Below, piece by piece: positions 7,675 through 17,216 of a DNA stretch of 64,000 nt (within the stretch, counting starts at the first letter, position 1; each line of letters starts with the position of its first letter). The position numbers were made by a program, and so were the translations under genes. The notes beneath the pieces were generated by a model that had not been told where the DNA came from, did not search any database, and saw nothing but the letters and a program-made list of their open reading frames with translations. Source of the DNA: Dyadobacter soli (lineage in GTDB: Bacteria > Bacteroidota > Bacteroidia > Cytophagales > Spirosomataceae); assembly GCF_900101885.1 (NCBI RefSeq), contig NZ_FNAN01000005.1, positions 382,471 to 446,470 on the forward strand, read 5' to 3'.

Positions 7675-9746
7675 TATCTGTTATTTTTCTGCCACTCCCA
7701 GCCGATCTTCACACCGGCCCAGAGGTTGTTTTTCGGCGCGCTGTTATAGTAGCGGTTACCGAATGCGTTCAGGTCGTAGCCAAGGCTGTAAATGCCCGCG
7801 TTGACTTTCTCCGCGGATGCCGACAACTCGCTGTAAAAATGCTGTCCCCAGCTCTTTTTCCAGCTCACGCGCGCCATCCATTGGTTGTAAGACGTGTTTT
7901 TGACCGTGTTTGCGTCGTTCAGGTAAAACGAATCACCGTGCTGGTAAGTCAGGAATGCCGAAATGCCGTATCTGAGCAACACATCGAGGCCCGTCGATTG
8001 GGAGAAACGCGGAATGCCCGGGATGAGTTTCCCGCTCAGGTCAACATCGGCCTGCTGGAACTCCTCATAGGTATATTTGGTGTAAGTGCCGGTATTCCAG
8101 AGTTTCAGGATGACGGGCAGCTGCGGATTGGAAAGAATGTCCCAGTTAACCGTCCATTCAACGCCACGCTGTTTGGTTTTACCTGCATTAATAAAATATT
8201 CCGCGCCCGCCTCGTCGAGCCTGCGCACGATCGCATTGCGCAATCCGAAGTGGTACAAACTGATCTCTCCCGAAATGACCTTCCCGGCTTTGCGGATGCC
8301 GACTTCGGTGTTAAAACCTTTTTCCGCTTCCAGATCCTTCCGGAAACCACCTGCCGACGGCCGCACTTCCTGCAAGGTAGGAGGGGAGAACCCGCCGCTG
8401 TACGATGCCGTAACCGACCAGTTGCCCGCGATCACCTTGTTGGCGGCAAAGCGTGGAATGAATATGCCGTCGAATGTCTTCTGATCTTCGTTGAATGGGA
8501 GCGGGAAATAGCGCTCGTATTTGTATTTCGAAGTATTATAACTCAAACCGGCGCTCACAGTAAGGTCGGTGAGCAAAGTCGCTTCCAGCTGGCTGAAAAC
8601 CGAGAGATTGGCGGTGCGAATATCCTCGACGGTTTGCTGCTTGTCCGCAACGCCGCCTTTGTTATCGTAATTACGCTGCGCCGATTTGCCGTACTGCCAT
8701 TCAAAGCCGCTCGTCCAGTTGGTCTTCACATTACCAAATTCCGATTTGTTTTGCCAGATATTCCGTCCTCCGATACCGTTTTCATCTCGTTTTTCAAAGT
8801 TAGAAATGAATGGATTCGCAAAATCGGTGAAGGTCAGATACAACGCCGTGGATTGCGTCCATTTGTCGGACAATTGCAATACGTAATTACCGCCCAGCAA
8901 TGCTAAACGCGTGTAAATAGCCGCTTTTTGTGCCTCGCTACCCGGTACGGTCGGCGTCGGCTGGCGTGCTAGTTTGGGATCGGCCTGGTATTGGGCAAGG
9001 TTGATGCCTCCCGGCGTCTGGTAATACAGATCGGAGTACATTCCCAGCAGCGACAATGTGCCTTTTTCTCCGATATTGGAAGATGACGTAAACCGTATCG
9101 CATCGCGCACCATGCCGCTTTGTGCACGGTAGCCGTCCTGTTCGCTATGGCCGTATTGAATCGAAATATCACCGATCTGCAAGGTAGAATTGCGGCTCTG
9201 GAAACCGTATTTGCCAAAACTCGCACTTTGTTCCACCCGGTTCTGAATCGGATTGTCGGGTCGGCTTTGCATGAGCACCACGCCGCCGGTACCGGCACCG
9301 TAAATGCTGCTACCGGGGCCTTTGATCACTTCCATACTCTGGATAGCACCAAAATCGACGGAGTTTAAAGGCGTATTACCGCTCGCGTCGGTGAAGGGAA
9401 TGCCATTCCAGTAAAATTTCACATTGCGCACCCCAAACGGCGACCGTATCAGGCTTCCCCGTACCGAAAACCGGTAACTGCCGGGTGAGCGCTCTTCCAT
9501 GCGTACACCGGGAATGGTGTTCACCGCATTGGCCCATGTGTAATTGGGAAACCGTCCCAGCGAGCGCGGTGTAAGCATTCCTACCGTGGCGGTGGTGGTA
9601 AGCGGGTCTTTTTCGGATTCAAATGCGTGTACGGTAACCTCGCGCAGTTCGCGCGCTTGCAGCGAATCGCTTTGGGCCAGGGCGGGCCCGGAATCGTGGA
9701 AAATGATAAAAGCGGCCAAAGCGCCGGTAATAGAGATTTTGAACAT
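7674..9746 (-). CDS. TonB-dependent outer-membrane receptor
   Basis: 690 aa outer-membrane beta-barrel receptor powered by TonB. The order is a signal peptide (about residues 1-24), a TonB-box-like stretch (ELREVTVHAFE), the plug domain (about 55-160) with IPGVRMEERSPGSYRFSVRG and MEVIKGPGSSIYGAGTGG, and then a barrel of alternating amphipathic strands to the C-terminus. It lacks the carboxypeptidase-like N-terminal domain of SusC proteins. It therefore resembles FecA-type metal-chelate or cobalamin receptors rather than glycan importers. The substrate cannot be read from sequence. The one-base overlap with hemW raises the possibility that it takes up iron, heme or another cofactor-related ligand. 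Confidence 0.9.
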   Translation of the reverse strand: MFKISITGALAAFIIFHDSGPALAQSDSLQARELREVTVHAFESEKDPLTTTATVGMLTPRSLGRFPNYTWANAVNTIPGVRMEERSPGSYRFSVRGSLIRSPFGVRNVKFYWNGIPFTDASGNTPLNSVDFGAIQSMEVIKGPGSSIYGAGTGGVVLMQSRPDNPIQNRVEQSASFGKYGFQSRNSTLQIGDISIQYGHSEQDGYRAQSGMVRDAIRFTSSSNIGEKGTLSLLGMYSDLYYQTPGGINLAQYQADPKLARQPTPTVPGSEAQKAAIYTRLALLGGNYVLQLSDKWTQSTALYLTFTDFANPFISNFEKRDENGIGGRNIWQNKSEFGNVKTNWTSGFEWQYGKSAQRNYDNKGGVADKQQTVEDIRTANLSVFSQLEATLLTDLTVSAGLSYNTSKYKYERYFPLPFNEDQKTFDGIFIPRFAANKVIAGNWSVTASYSGGFSPPTLQEVRPSAGGFRKDLEAEKGFNTEVGIRKAGKVISGEISLYHFGLRNAIVRRLDEAGAEYFINAGKTKQRGVEWTVNWDILSNPQLPVILKLWNTGTYTKYTYEEFQQADVDLSGKLIPGIPRFSQSTGLDVLLRYGISAFLTYQHGDSFYLNDANTVKNTSYNQWMARVSWKKSWGQHFYSELSASAEKVNAGIYSLGYDLNAFGNRYYNSAPKNNLWAGVKIGWEWQKNNR

Positions 9747-9978
9747 ATAGGTTTAGGAGTATATTAATAAAATACAAATCTGATCATAAATGCCAACAGT
9801 TTCAACACTCGCTATGCGCTTAACCGTGCTGTTTGGTGCGAAGTTCAACGACTTCCGGCGGTCTGAGAAGAATTTTCTACAAAAAGTACGCCGGTAACGG
9901 TTCTAAGCACTGGTAAGGTTTTTGTTTATCCCAAAGCAATCACACAATAATTGAAACCAACTTTTAATACCCGAAAAC

Positions 9979-10437
9979 ATGAAAAAGATCACCTGGATTG
10001 TCGCCTCTCTGTTACTCGTCGGATCATTGTCACTGACGAGCTGTTCAGAGAAAACAAAAGACTCCGCAAATGAAACCGTGGAGGAAGCTAAAAACGATAT
10101 GGACGAAAACGTGGCCGATGCCAAAGCCGATATCAAGGAAGCAGGGGATGATTTTGAGGCCAAAGTGAAGGAAGATAAAGACGAATTGAAAAGGGATATC
10201 GACGACGCGATCGGCAAGCTGGACCGTAAAATAGAGGAAGCCGACGCCAAGATGGACAAAGCGGCCGACAAGGAAAAAGCCAAATGGAAAGAACGCAAAA
10301 AGGAGTTGAATGCAGAGAAAGAAGAGTTGCAGGCTTCCTGGAAACGCGCTCAGAACGAGACTGCCGATAAGTGGGACGAGTTCAAGGCCAACACCAAAGA
10401 AAAGATCGCCAAAGTGAAAGCGGATCTGAACGACTAA
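9979..10437 (+). CDS. Coiled-coil lipoprotein
   Basis: 152 aa lipoprotein. After a Sec signal with lipobox (SLTSC), the remaining ~125 residues are extremely rich in Lys, Asp, Glu and Ala. They fall into heptads predicted to form one long alpha-helical coiled coil, with an apolipophorin or YtxH-like character. Repeats such as ADAKADIKEAGDDFEAKVKED suggest internal duplication of an 11-residue helical repeat. Such proteins are often stress-induced envelope factors, but I cannot assign a specific role. The gene is followed by a strong terminator shared with ctlX. Confidence 0.75.
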   Translation: MKKITWIVASLLLVGSLSLTSCSEKTKDSANETVEEAKNDMDENVADAKADIKEAGDDFEAKVKEDKDELKRDIDDAIGKLDRKIEEADAKMDKAADKEKAKWKERKKELNAEKEELQASWKRAQNETADKWDEFKANTKEKIAKVKADLND

Positions 10438-10466
10438 TAAATTGATGAGGGTTATGGAATAATGAA

Positions 10467-10497
10467 AAATGCTCCGGGTTTTCCGGAGCATTTTTTT
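10467..10497. terminator. Bidirectional intrinsic terminator
   Basis: Stem ATGCTCCGG/CCGGAGCAT with loop GTTTT lies between an A-run and seven Ts. It serves the coiled-coil lipoprotein gene (+) and the convergent CtlX-like gene (-), whose stop codon overlaps its right edge. Confidence 0.85.
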
Positions 10498-11452
10498 ATT
10501 TCATCGGTAAGTGAATTTCGGTCATCATACATCGCGCCGAGCCGCCGCCGTTGCCCTCGATCACCGAAAGGTCGGTGTGGAGCAGGCGGGCATAGTCGTC
10601 GAGGCGGTCTTTCTGCCGCGACGTAAGCGATTCGTAAGCTTGTGTGGACATAACCAGGAACTTTTCGCCTGCGCCATTCCGCACCATGAGCATATTGCCC
10701 GCGAAATGCCGCATTTGTTCGAACGTGATTTCGATTACTTCCTTATGCGTCTCCTCCAATACAGATCGCACCATCAGGCGCTCGTCGGGGTCTTTAATAG
10801 CTTCGAGGCACACCACCGCGAAAATATCGCCCACGCACATCAGTACATTGGTATGGTAAATGGGCTTGCCGTGCTCGTCGGAAGCCGAGAATGCGATGGT
10901 TTCGTAGCCCAGCGCGTCGGCGAACGCGTCGAGCACCTCCCTGTGCGTACGCGGCGACAGGCATGCGTAGGCGATCTTGTAACGCCGGTCGAACACCATG
11001 CTGCCGGTACCTTCGAGAAACTTGTCCTGCGCTTCGAAATGGGTCAGGTCTATTACCTCTTCCACTTTAAAATCGCCCGCGAGTGATTCGATAATGTCGC
11101 TCCGGCGCTCCAAACGGCGGTTTTCGGCCATCATCGGGTAGAGTACCACTTTGCCGCTCTGGTGAAATGACACCCAATTGTTGGAAAAAACCGCATCGGG
11201 GCGATCCACCTCGTCGGTATCATCGAAAATGTGCAGTTCCAGACCGGCTTTTTGGAGCTGGTCGATCATCAGGTCGAACTCTTCGCGGGCGGTTTCCTGG
11301 GCTGTGCCTTTGGTTTGCTGCGCGAACGACTCCTGCTGAAACTCGTTGCTTCCGGCGGTTTCCTCATTGAAACCGAACCGCACAGGCCTGATCATCATGA
11401 TCCGGGCAGTAGACTGCGGCTGGATTTGAGCGGATGAAGTGATGACGCGCAT
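10496..11452 (-). CDS. ctlX: CtlX-type citrulline utilization hydrolase
   Basis: 318 aa enzyme of the amidinotransferase/arginine-deiminase fold (five-bladed alpha-beta propeller). Landmarks are PDAVFSNNWVSFH (substrate-binding Asp), a central YHTNVLMCVGD His segment, and the catalytic Cys near the C-terminus (GGGSARCMMTE, C308). The family is annotated as citrulline utilization hydrolase, acting on citrulline or a similar ureido or guanidino compound. The exact substrate here is inferred. It lies 94 bases downstream of a longer arginine deiminase family gene on the same strand, so the two probably work in one arginine/citrulline catabolic route. Confidence 0.85.
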   Translation of the reverse strand: MRVITSSAQIQPQSTARIMMIRPVRFGFNEETAGSNEFQQESFAQQTKGTAQETAREEFDLMIDQLQKAGLELHIFDDTDEVDRPDAVFSNNWVSFHQSGKVVLYPMMAENRRLERRSDIIESLAGDFKVEEVIDLTHFEAQDKFLEGTGSMVFDRRYKIAYACLSPRTHREVLDAFADALGYETIAFSASDEHGKPIYHTNVLMCVGDIFAVVCLEAIKDPDERLMVRSVLEETHKEVIEITFEQMRHFAGNMLMVRNGAGEKFLVMSTQAYESLTSRQKDRLDDYARLLHTDLSVIEGNGGGSARCMMTEIHLPMK

Positions 11453-11546
11453 AGGGGTAGTGGTAATGATTGGAAATGTATCTTCAGAACAAAGTGTCAG
11501 GTATTGTCCTTATGCAATTTAAGATTTTGACGGCTCGATTACAATA

Positions 11547-13001
11547 CTAAGCATGGCGCAACAACGGCATACTCATGCAATGCGACCCGCCGCGTGCACG
11601 CGAAAGCTCGGCGGAAGGTAATGTGATGAACGTATCAGTCATATCTTCGGGCGACAGCTCGTTGTGTTCAAATTTTTCCAACAACCTTTTCGCGGTGATC
11701 ACCTTAAAACCTTCTTTCTTGAATGCTTCCAGCGTTTTATCGTTCCGGTCGTAACCGATCACGACGCCGTCGCGCAATGCGAGCAGGTTGCAGGAGTCGG
11801 TCCATTGCTCGCGCTCGCCGTACGGGAATTCGTTCCCACCGGAATAAATGAACCGGACGCGGCCGGTAACGCCCAGGTCGTCGCGACTGATTTCCGTCAG
11901 TAAATCTTCGAGGTTTTCGATTTCCCGTGGTTGCTGTTCGCTGCCTTTGACGAACTGCAAAATCCGGAACTCCTTATTCACATCCACCGGCGCGAAGAAA
12001 TGCAGCACATCTTTCTTTTTCGACTCGTCACCCAGCCGTGCGAGCGAGCTCAGGAGCACCCAGGTGTCTTTCTTAACCTGCGTAAAAATCGTGTCGATGT
12101 GCATGTAATCCCGCTTTTTAGGAATTTTGATGATGGTAATCTTGTCAACGACATTTTTATCAAACAAAGTTTTCATCACCTGCTGCGCCGCGTAAATGGA
12201 GGTGCGTTCGCTGCAACCGATCAGCAAATGCCCCCGCGCGACCATCATCACATCCCCGCCTTCGAGCGTACAGCGGTGGTAGTCGCTCGCTTTTTCGTCG
12301 TCCGGCAAGAGGAAATGCCGCTCGTTTTCAGGTATTTCAATGATGTTTTGTTTTAAATGGGCAAACATCGGGTGGTAGAAGAACACGAACTGCGCGAGTA
12401 TGGATTCTCTCGTCCGTGCTGCCTTGGCCGGTTTGTTGAGCAGAATGTGGTCGTTGATCACAATGCCGATGTCGCGCGTGAATATTAGGTTGGGCAGCGG
12501 CGCGAAGAGCATTCTTTTATCCGAACAATACCCCGAAATGAATATGCGGGCCAGTTCGTGCGCATCGAAGCGGTGGAGTTCTTCCTGGATCTGGTAGGAG
12601 CATCGCTCGATCCCGCAGATGGCAGCGGTGAGCTTAATGCGGGTACTTTGGTCTTCCAGAATGTCACCTAACAACCGCTGAATATCCACCACGTGGTCGG
12701 AAGCGAAGTAGTTTTCGGTGCCGGGAATGAAGAAGGAGCGCGTCGGGTCGTCGTTGATCTGCGAAAGTTTGCCTTTGATTTTTTCCGGATCGAGGAAGTA
12801 GAGCAGGAGTTTTACATAATAATCATATTCCTTCCTGCGCATGGTATCCAGGTGTACGATGTCCTCGAAAAGCCAGTCCTGCGCTTTGCTGGGTACTACC
12901 TTGCCCAGGCCACGGTCGGGACTGTGTATCAGCAGCCTTTTCAGGGTGCCGGTCTCCGAGGAAACGCCGACAGGAAACCCTGTTATCGGATTAATAGCCA
13001 T
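11547..13001 (-). CDS. Arginine deiminase family protein
   Basis: 484 aa amidinotransferase-fold hydrolase likely converting arginine to citrulline and ammonia. I place the start at the ATG at 13001 (MAINPITGF) rather than 13133, because the upstream 44 residues are low-complexity and lack family similarity. Catalytic features are LIFTRDIG, CTLEGGDVMM (Asp/Glu), DYMHIDTIFT (His) and the nucleophile in GGSHCMSMPLL (C475). The length exceeds classical ArcA (~410 aa) by an insertion in the middle. With the neighbouring CtlX-like gene it could form a two-step arginine breakdown path. No arcB or arcC genes are nearby, so an ATP-yielding ADI pathway is not shown. Confidence 0.85.
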   Translation of the reverse strand: MAINPITGFPVGVSSETGTLKRLLIHSPDRGLGKVVPSKAQDWLFEDIVHLDTMRRKEYDYYVKLLLYFLDPEKIKGKLSQINDDPTRSFFIPGTENYFASDHVVDIQRLLGDILEDQSTRIKLTAAICGIERCSYQIQEELHRFDAHELARIFISGYCSDKRMLFAPLPNLIFTRDIGIVINDHILLNKPAKAARTRESILAQFVFFYHPMFAHLKQNIIEIPENERHFLLPDDEKASDYHRCTLEGGDVMMVARGHLLIGCSERTSIYAAQQVMKTLFDKNVVDKITIIKIPKKRDYMHIDTIFTQVKKDTWVLLSSLARLGDESKKKDVLHFFAPVDVNKEFRILQFVKGSEQQPREIENLEDLLTEISRDDLGVTGRVRFIYSGGNEFPYGEREQWTDSCNLLALRDGVVIGYDRNDKTLEAFKKEGFKVITAKRLLEKFEHNELSPEDMTDTFITLPSAELSRARGGSHCMSMPLLRHA

Positions 13002-13209
13002 AAATGAAGTGTTTGGAACGCTGGGGCGCAAAGTAAATGTTTCTTCGGGAATTAAAAACCGGCCTTTCTTCAACCCGTTTATTCTCTGACCGTTTGAGGC
13101 ATAAATATCGCCCCGGCGGGAACATCCTGCCACTTAAAAAGGTTGTACAAAATGAGTGGCCCGGAGTTTAAGACATTGACGCTCATTTTCATTTACGGCT
13201 AATGCGTAT

Positions 13210-13217
13210 TACTTTTG
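13210..13217 (+). promoter_or_regulatory. Bacteroidota -7 box TACTTTTG of the suf operon
   Basis: Exact TAnnTTTG match 42 bases before the sufC ATG at 13260, in the divergent region between the arginine deiminase gene and sufC. The -33 element is weak (TTTTC at 13186-13190, 19 bases away). Confidence 0.6.
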
Positions 13218-13259
13218 CGGGAAATTACCACGAACTATCTTTTAAGTATAAATACAGTT

Positions 13260-14018
13260 ATGCTCTCTATTAATGACTTGCGTGCCTCCATTGAAGGTAA
13301 GGAAATATTAAAAGGCATCAATCTGGAAGTAAAGCCGGGTGAAGTGCATGCAATTATGGGGCCCAATGGTTCCGGTAAAAGTACTTTGGCTTCGGTGTTG
13401 GCAGGACGGGAAGAATACGAGGTTACTGGCGGAAGTGTAGTTTTTGACGGAAAAGATATACTTGAACTGGCTCCCGAAGAGAGAGCTGCGGAAGGTATTT
13501 TCCTCGCATTCCAATATCCGGTGGAAATTCCGGGCGTTACGACCATCAACTTCCTGAAAACGGCTGTTAACGAAATCCGTAAATATAAAGGCGAAAGCCC
13601 GCTGGACGCTGCGCAATTCCTGAAAATGGTGCGTGAAAAAGCGAAACTGGTAAGCATGAACGATTCATTGCTGAAACGCGCATTGAACGAAGGTTTCTCG
13701 GGCGGTGAGAAAAAACGTAACGAGATTTTCCAGATGGCGGTCCTCGAACCGAAACTGGCGATCCTCGATGAAACCGATTCAGGATTGGATATCGATGCGT
13801 TGCGCATTGTAGCCGAGGGTGTTAACTCACTCCGTTCACCAGAGCGCTCTACCATCGTGGTAACGCACTACCAGCGCCTTTTGGACTACATCGTACCGGA
13901 TTATGTACACGTTTTGTACAAAGGCCGCATCGTGAAATCCGGACCGAAGGAGCTTGCACTCGAATTGGAAGAAAAAGGTTACGATTGGATTAAAGCGGAA
14001 GTTGAAGCGGTAGGTTAA
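13260..14018 (+). CDS. sufC: SufC, Fe-S assembly ATPase
   Basis: 252 aa cytoplasmic ABC-type ATPase that energises the SufBCD scaffold for iron-sulfur cluster assembly. Walker A is GPNGSGKST (34-42), the signature is [10 protein letters not shown], and Walker B is [14 protein letters not shown] with the SufC-specific DETDSGLD. I chose the ATG at 13260 over the upstream in-frame 13215 because the longer form would begin inside the -7 promoter box. It is the first gene of the operon here; sufB, which normally precedes it, is absent from the window. Confidence 0.95.
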   Translation: MLSINDLRASIEGKEILKGINLEVKPGEVHAIMGPNGSGKSTLASVLAGREEYEVTGGSVVFDGKDILELAPEERAAEGIFLAFQYPVEIPGVTTINFLKTAVNEIRKYKGESPLDAAQFLKMVREKAKLVSMNDSLLKRALNEGFSGGEKKRNEIFQMAVLEPKLAILDETDSGLDIDALRIVAEGVNSLRSPERSTIVVTHYQRLLDYIVPDYVHVLYKGRIVKSGPKELALELEEKGYDWIKAEVEAVG

Positions 14019-14075
14019 GCGACAGGCACATTGTCCATTTAAACTTAACCCAAACAGCACCATACCCCAACATCG

Positions 14076-15395
14076 ATGAGTACCGAGACCATAGATTTAA
14101 AAACCAGACTGATCACTGATTTTCACGCCCGCGAGGCGGTGATGAACGGTGAGGCGTCTTCTGAATTCCACCAGAAAAAGCGCGCGGGACTGGCCCGTTT
14201 TGAGCAATTAGGCTTCCCGTCCATCAAGCACGAGGAGTGGAAATATAGCAATGTAAGGGACCTGATCAGTGTTTCTTACGATTTCAATGCCGACAGCTCC
14301 ATCGGCCTGGCCGAGCTGGAAGACCTGAAAGTACCTGCGCAGGAGGCCAATATCCTCTATTTTGTGAATGGCCGCTACAATGCGGAGCTTTCGACTATTA
14401 TTTCTCCGGTCGAAAAGATCACGATCAGCTCACTTTCGGAAGCATATAAAAACGATCCTGCGAAAGTGGCGTCGCATTTCAACGAGCTTACCAAAGACGC
14501 TGAGGATGCATTCACCGCATTGAACACCGCATTTACACAGGACGGCGTGTTTATCCATATTCCTGATAACCAGTCGGTAGAGCACCCGATCATCCTGCGT
14601 TTCGTGAGCGATGCGCGTGAGAAAAATGTGGGCAGCCAGCCGCGGAATATCATTTCGGTAGGCAAAAACGCGCATGTGAAACTCGCGGAAGCGTTCAGAA
14701 CATTGGGCGATCAGCGTTCGTTCACGAATGCCGTTACCGAAATCCACGTGGCCGAAGAAGCCAACGTTCAATATTATAAAGTGCAGAACGAGAGCGAGAA
14801 TGCTTACCACGTGGGTACCACGCAGGTGAGAATGCTCGACCGCTCGCATTTCTACGCAGGTACCGTCACGCTGAATGGCAAGTTCACGCGCAACAACCTG
14901 AATATCGTCCTCGACGGCGAGCATTGCGACGCGCATATGTACGGACTTTATTTCCCGGATGGTTCGCAGCATGTTGATAACCATACGGTTGCGGATCACC
15001 AGAAGCCAAATTCGGAAAGTAACGAGTTGTATAAAGGTATTTTGCGGGATAAATCGAAAGGGGTTTTCAACGGAAAAATCTTCGTTCGTCCGGATGCGCA
15101 GAAAACGAATGCATTTCAATCTTGCAAAAACATCGTGCTGTCACCCGACGCGACGATGAATACCAAGCCGCAGCTGGAAATTTTCGCTGACGACGTGAAG
15201 TGCTCGCACGGTACCACCACCGGGCAGATCGACGAGGAAGCGTTGTTCTACATGCGCTCGCGCGGGATCTCGCAGCCGGAAGCCATGTCGCTTTTGATGT
15301 TCGCATTCTGTGCCGACGTCGTTTCGCAAATCAAGATCGATTCGGTTCGTGAATACCTCGAAAACGTGATCACAAAGAAGCTGGCTTCGAAATAG
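14076..15395 (+). CDS. sufD: SufD, Fe-S scaffold subunit
   Basis: 439 aa component of the SufBC2D scaffold, forming a right-handed beta-helix that pairs with SufB. It has the SufBD family core, including QPRNIISVGKNAHVKL, the beta-helix region ending in YGLYFPDGSQHVDNHT, and the C-terminal SHGTTTGQIDEEALFYMRSRGI. The N-terminal helical part (KHEEWKYSNVRDL) is typical of SufD rather than SufB. It lies 57 bases after sufC. A terminator-like hairpin follows it, before sufS, so downstream gene dosage may be lower than for sufCD. Confidence 0.93.
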   Translation: MSTETIDLKTRLITDFHAREAVMNGEASSEFHQKKRAGLARFEQLGFPSIKHEEWKYSNVRDLISVSYDFNADSSIGLAELEDLKVPAQEANILYFVNGRYNAELSTIISPVEKITISSLSEAYKNDPAKVASHFNELTKDAEDAFTALNTAFTQDGVFIHIPDNQSVEHPIILRFVSDAREKNVGSQPRNIISVGKNAHVKLAEAFRTLGDQRSFTNAVTEIHVAEEANVQYYKVQNESENAYHVGTTQVRMLDRSHFYAGTVTLNGKFTRNNLNIVLDGEHCDAHMYGLYFPDGSQHVDNHTVADHQKPNSESNELYKGILRDKSKGVFNGKIFVRPDAQKTNAFQSCKNIVLSPDATMNTKPQLEIFADDVKCSHGTTTGQIDEEALFYMRSRGISQPEAMSLLMFAFCADVVSQIKIDSVREYLENVITKKLASK

Positions 15396-15436
15396 CTTTT
15401 AACAGGTTTCATTACCTGAATTAATACATTTCCTGG

Positions 15437-15470
15437 TACCCAACCGCCATTTTTGGGGTTGGGTATTTTT
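15437..15470 (+). terminator. Hairpin with T-run between sufD and sufS
   Basis: Perfect 9-bp stem TACCCAACC/GGTTGGGTA with an 11-base loop, followed by TTTTTC. It ends 18 bases before the sufS ATG. Because it sits inside a same-strand gene series it would act as a partial terminator or attenuator. Confidence 0.7.
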
Positions 15471-15488
15471 CTTAAATGACGAATCACA

Positions 15489-16715
15489 ATGAGCCACAAC
15501 CTCAATATCGCATCCATCCGCAACGACTTCCCGATCCTGAACGAAGTCGTGAATGGCAAACAACTCGTCTATTTCGATAATGCGGCAACCACCCAGAAGC
15601 CACGGTTGGTACTGGACGCGCTGGCGGGTTATTATGAGCATTACAATGCCAATATCCACCGCGGCATTCACCATCTGGCCGAGAAAGCTACCTCGGCATT
15701 CGAGCAGTCGCGGAAGCGTTTGCAGGCATTTTTGAATGCGGAACATTCGGAGGAGATCATTTTTACTTACGGAACTACCGATGGTATCAACCTCGTAGCG
15801 TCAGCCTATGGTCGTAAATTTTTGAAGGAAGGCGATGAAGTGATCATTTCGACGATGGAGCACCATTCCAACATCGTGCCCTGGCAAATGCTTTGCGAGG
15901 AGAAAGGCTGCATCCTGAAAGTGATCCCGATCAATGACGAAGGCGAGCTTTTGATGGACGAATACGAGAAGTTGCTGACCGAACGGACCAAATTCGTGTC
16001 GGTCGTGCACGTTTCCAATGCATTGGGTACCATCAACCCGATCAAGGAAATCATCGCCAAAGCCCACGCGGTAGGCGCGAAGGTGCTCATCGACGGCGCA
16101 CAGGCAAGCTCCCACATTCAAATCAACGTGCAAGACCTGGATTGCGACTTTTATTCGCTTTCCCTGCACAAAATCTATGGCCCTACCGGCATGGGTATCC
16201 TCTATGGCAAGCGCGATTTGCTGAATGCGATGCCCCCATACCGCGGCGGCGGCGAGATGATCAAAGAAGTAACTTTCGCCAAAACGACCTATAATGAATT
16301 GCCTTACAAGTTTGAAGCAGGCACGCCGAATATCGCCGATGTAGTGGCAGCCAAGTTTGCATTGGATTATGTGGATGCATTGGGCAAACCTAACATCGCC
16401 GCTTACGAAAACGAGCTGCTGGCATATGCTACCGAAGCTGTGAAGGAGATCGAAGGGCTACGCATTATTGGGCAGGCGAAGGAGAAAGTAAGCGTGCTGT
16501 CCTTCGTGATCGACGGCATTCACCACCAGGATATCGGCGTTTTGCTGGACCAGCAGGGCATCGCGGTGCGTACGGGTCACCACTGTACACAACCCCTGAT
16601 GAACCGCTTCAACATCACCGGAACCTCACGCGCGTCGTTTGCTGTTTACAACACAACCGAGGAGATCGACAAGCTCATTCAGGGCCTGCATAAGGTGAAG
16701 CGGATGTTGGGATAA
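15489..16715 (+). CDS. sufS: SufS cysteine desulfurase
   Basis: 408 aa PLP enzyme that takes sulfur from L-cysteine and passes it as persulfide to SufE. The PLP lysine is in SLSLHKIYGPTG, the PLP-contacting His in TMEHHSNIVPWQ, and the persulfide-forming Cys in RTGHHCTQPLM near the C-terminus, the group II (SufS) arrangement. The length matches the family. It is followed 45 bases later by two unknown tandem genes and then by its partner sufE. Confidence 0.95.
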   Translation: MSHNLNIASIRNDFPILNEVVNGKQLVYFDNAATTQKPRLVLDALAGYYEHYNANIHRGIHHLAEKATSAFEQSRKRLQAFLNAEHSEEIIFTYGTTDGINLVASAYGRKFLKEGDEVIISTMEHHSNIVPWQMLCEEKGCILKVIPINDEGELLMDEYEKLLTERTKFVSVVHVSNALGTINPIKEIIAKAHAVGAKVLIDGAQASSHIQINVQDLDCDFYSLSLHKIYGPTGMGILYGKRDLLNAMPPYRGGGEMIKEVTFAKTTYNELPYKFEAGTPNIADVVAAKFALDYVDALGKPNIAAYENELLAYATEAVKEIEGLRIIGQAKEKVSVLSFVIDGIHHQDIGVLLDQQGIAVRTGHHCTQPLMNRFNITGTSRASFAVYNTTEEIDKLIQGLHKVKRMLG

Positions 16716-16760
16716 TTTTTTAAATTACTGCATTGTTTCATTTTAAACTATATACGCATT

Positions 16761-17141
16761 ATGGACAAGACAGTAGATGAGGCCAAAAGATATGTAAACA
16801 ACGCGAAGGAGCTGTTGCGGGAAAAAGCAGGTAAGGAAAACGGAGTTTATCGGGACCGAAAATACGTTAGATTGGCTGGGCATGCAGCCTATTTGGGTGT
16901 GTTGGTAGCTTTGGACGGACTGTTTCAAGTAAAGAAAGGAACGCGAAAGAGCGTAGAATGGTATCAGGAGCAACTGCGGAAAACTGACAGGAAATTGCTT
17001 GATTCGTTCAACGCTGCATATGATACCCTGCATCTCGCAATGGGTTATGACGGCAACATTTCCGCAGATGTTTCAGCTGTGGGAATAACAACGGCTGAAA
17101 GTATTATCAACTGGGTTGAGACGCGCACGGCAGAGGCTTGA
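16761..17141 (+). CDS. DUF5618 family protein, tandem copy 1
   Basis: 126 aa, all-helical and soluble, with no signal peptide. It fits the Bacteroidota family DUF5618, whose role is unknown and which resembles HEPN-like helical proteins in composition. Conserved between the two copies are KYVRLAGHAAYLGVLVALD, RKSVEWY, TLHLAMGYDGN and the C-terminal ETRTA. The two paralogs align without gaps, and I count about 79 identical residues of 126. The gene sits between sufS and sufE on the same strand and is more AT-rich than the suf genes. A link to Fe-S assembly is only positional. Confidence 0.7.
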   Translation: MDKTVDEAKRYVNNAKELLREKAGKENGVYRDRKYVRLAGHAAYLGVLVALDGLFQVKKGTRKSVEWYQEQLRKTDRKLLDSFNAAYDTLHLAMGYDGNISADVSAVGITTAESIINWVETRTAEA

Positions 17142-17216
17142 TTTGATTCGTTGGTCAGGGTTTAATATTGACCTGTTTGTAACTTATTAATTCACCATTT
17201 CAACTATTCACGCATT

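Noticed and set aside
7839..8906. 355-codon plus-strand open frame
   Set aside because: Antisense to the TonB-dependent receptor barrel; the composition is Arg-rich and no family motif is present.
13002..13133. Extended N-terminus of the arginine deiminase protein
   Set aside because: The 44 extra residues lack family similarity; the ATG at 13001 gives the expected MAINPITGF start.
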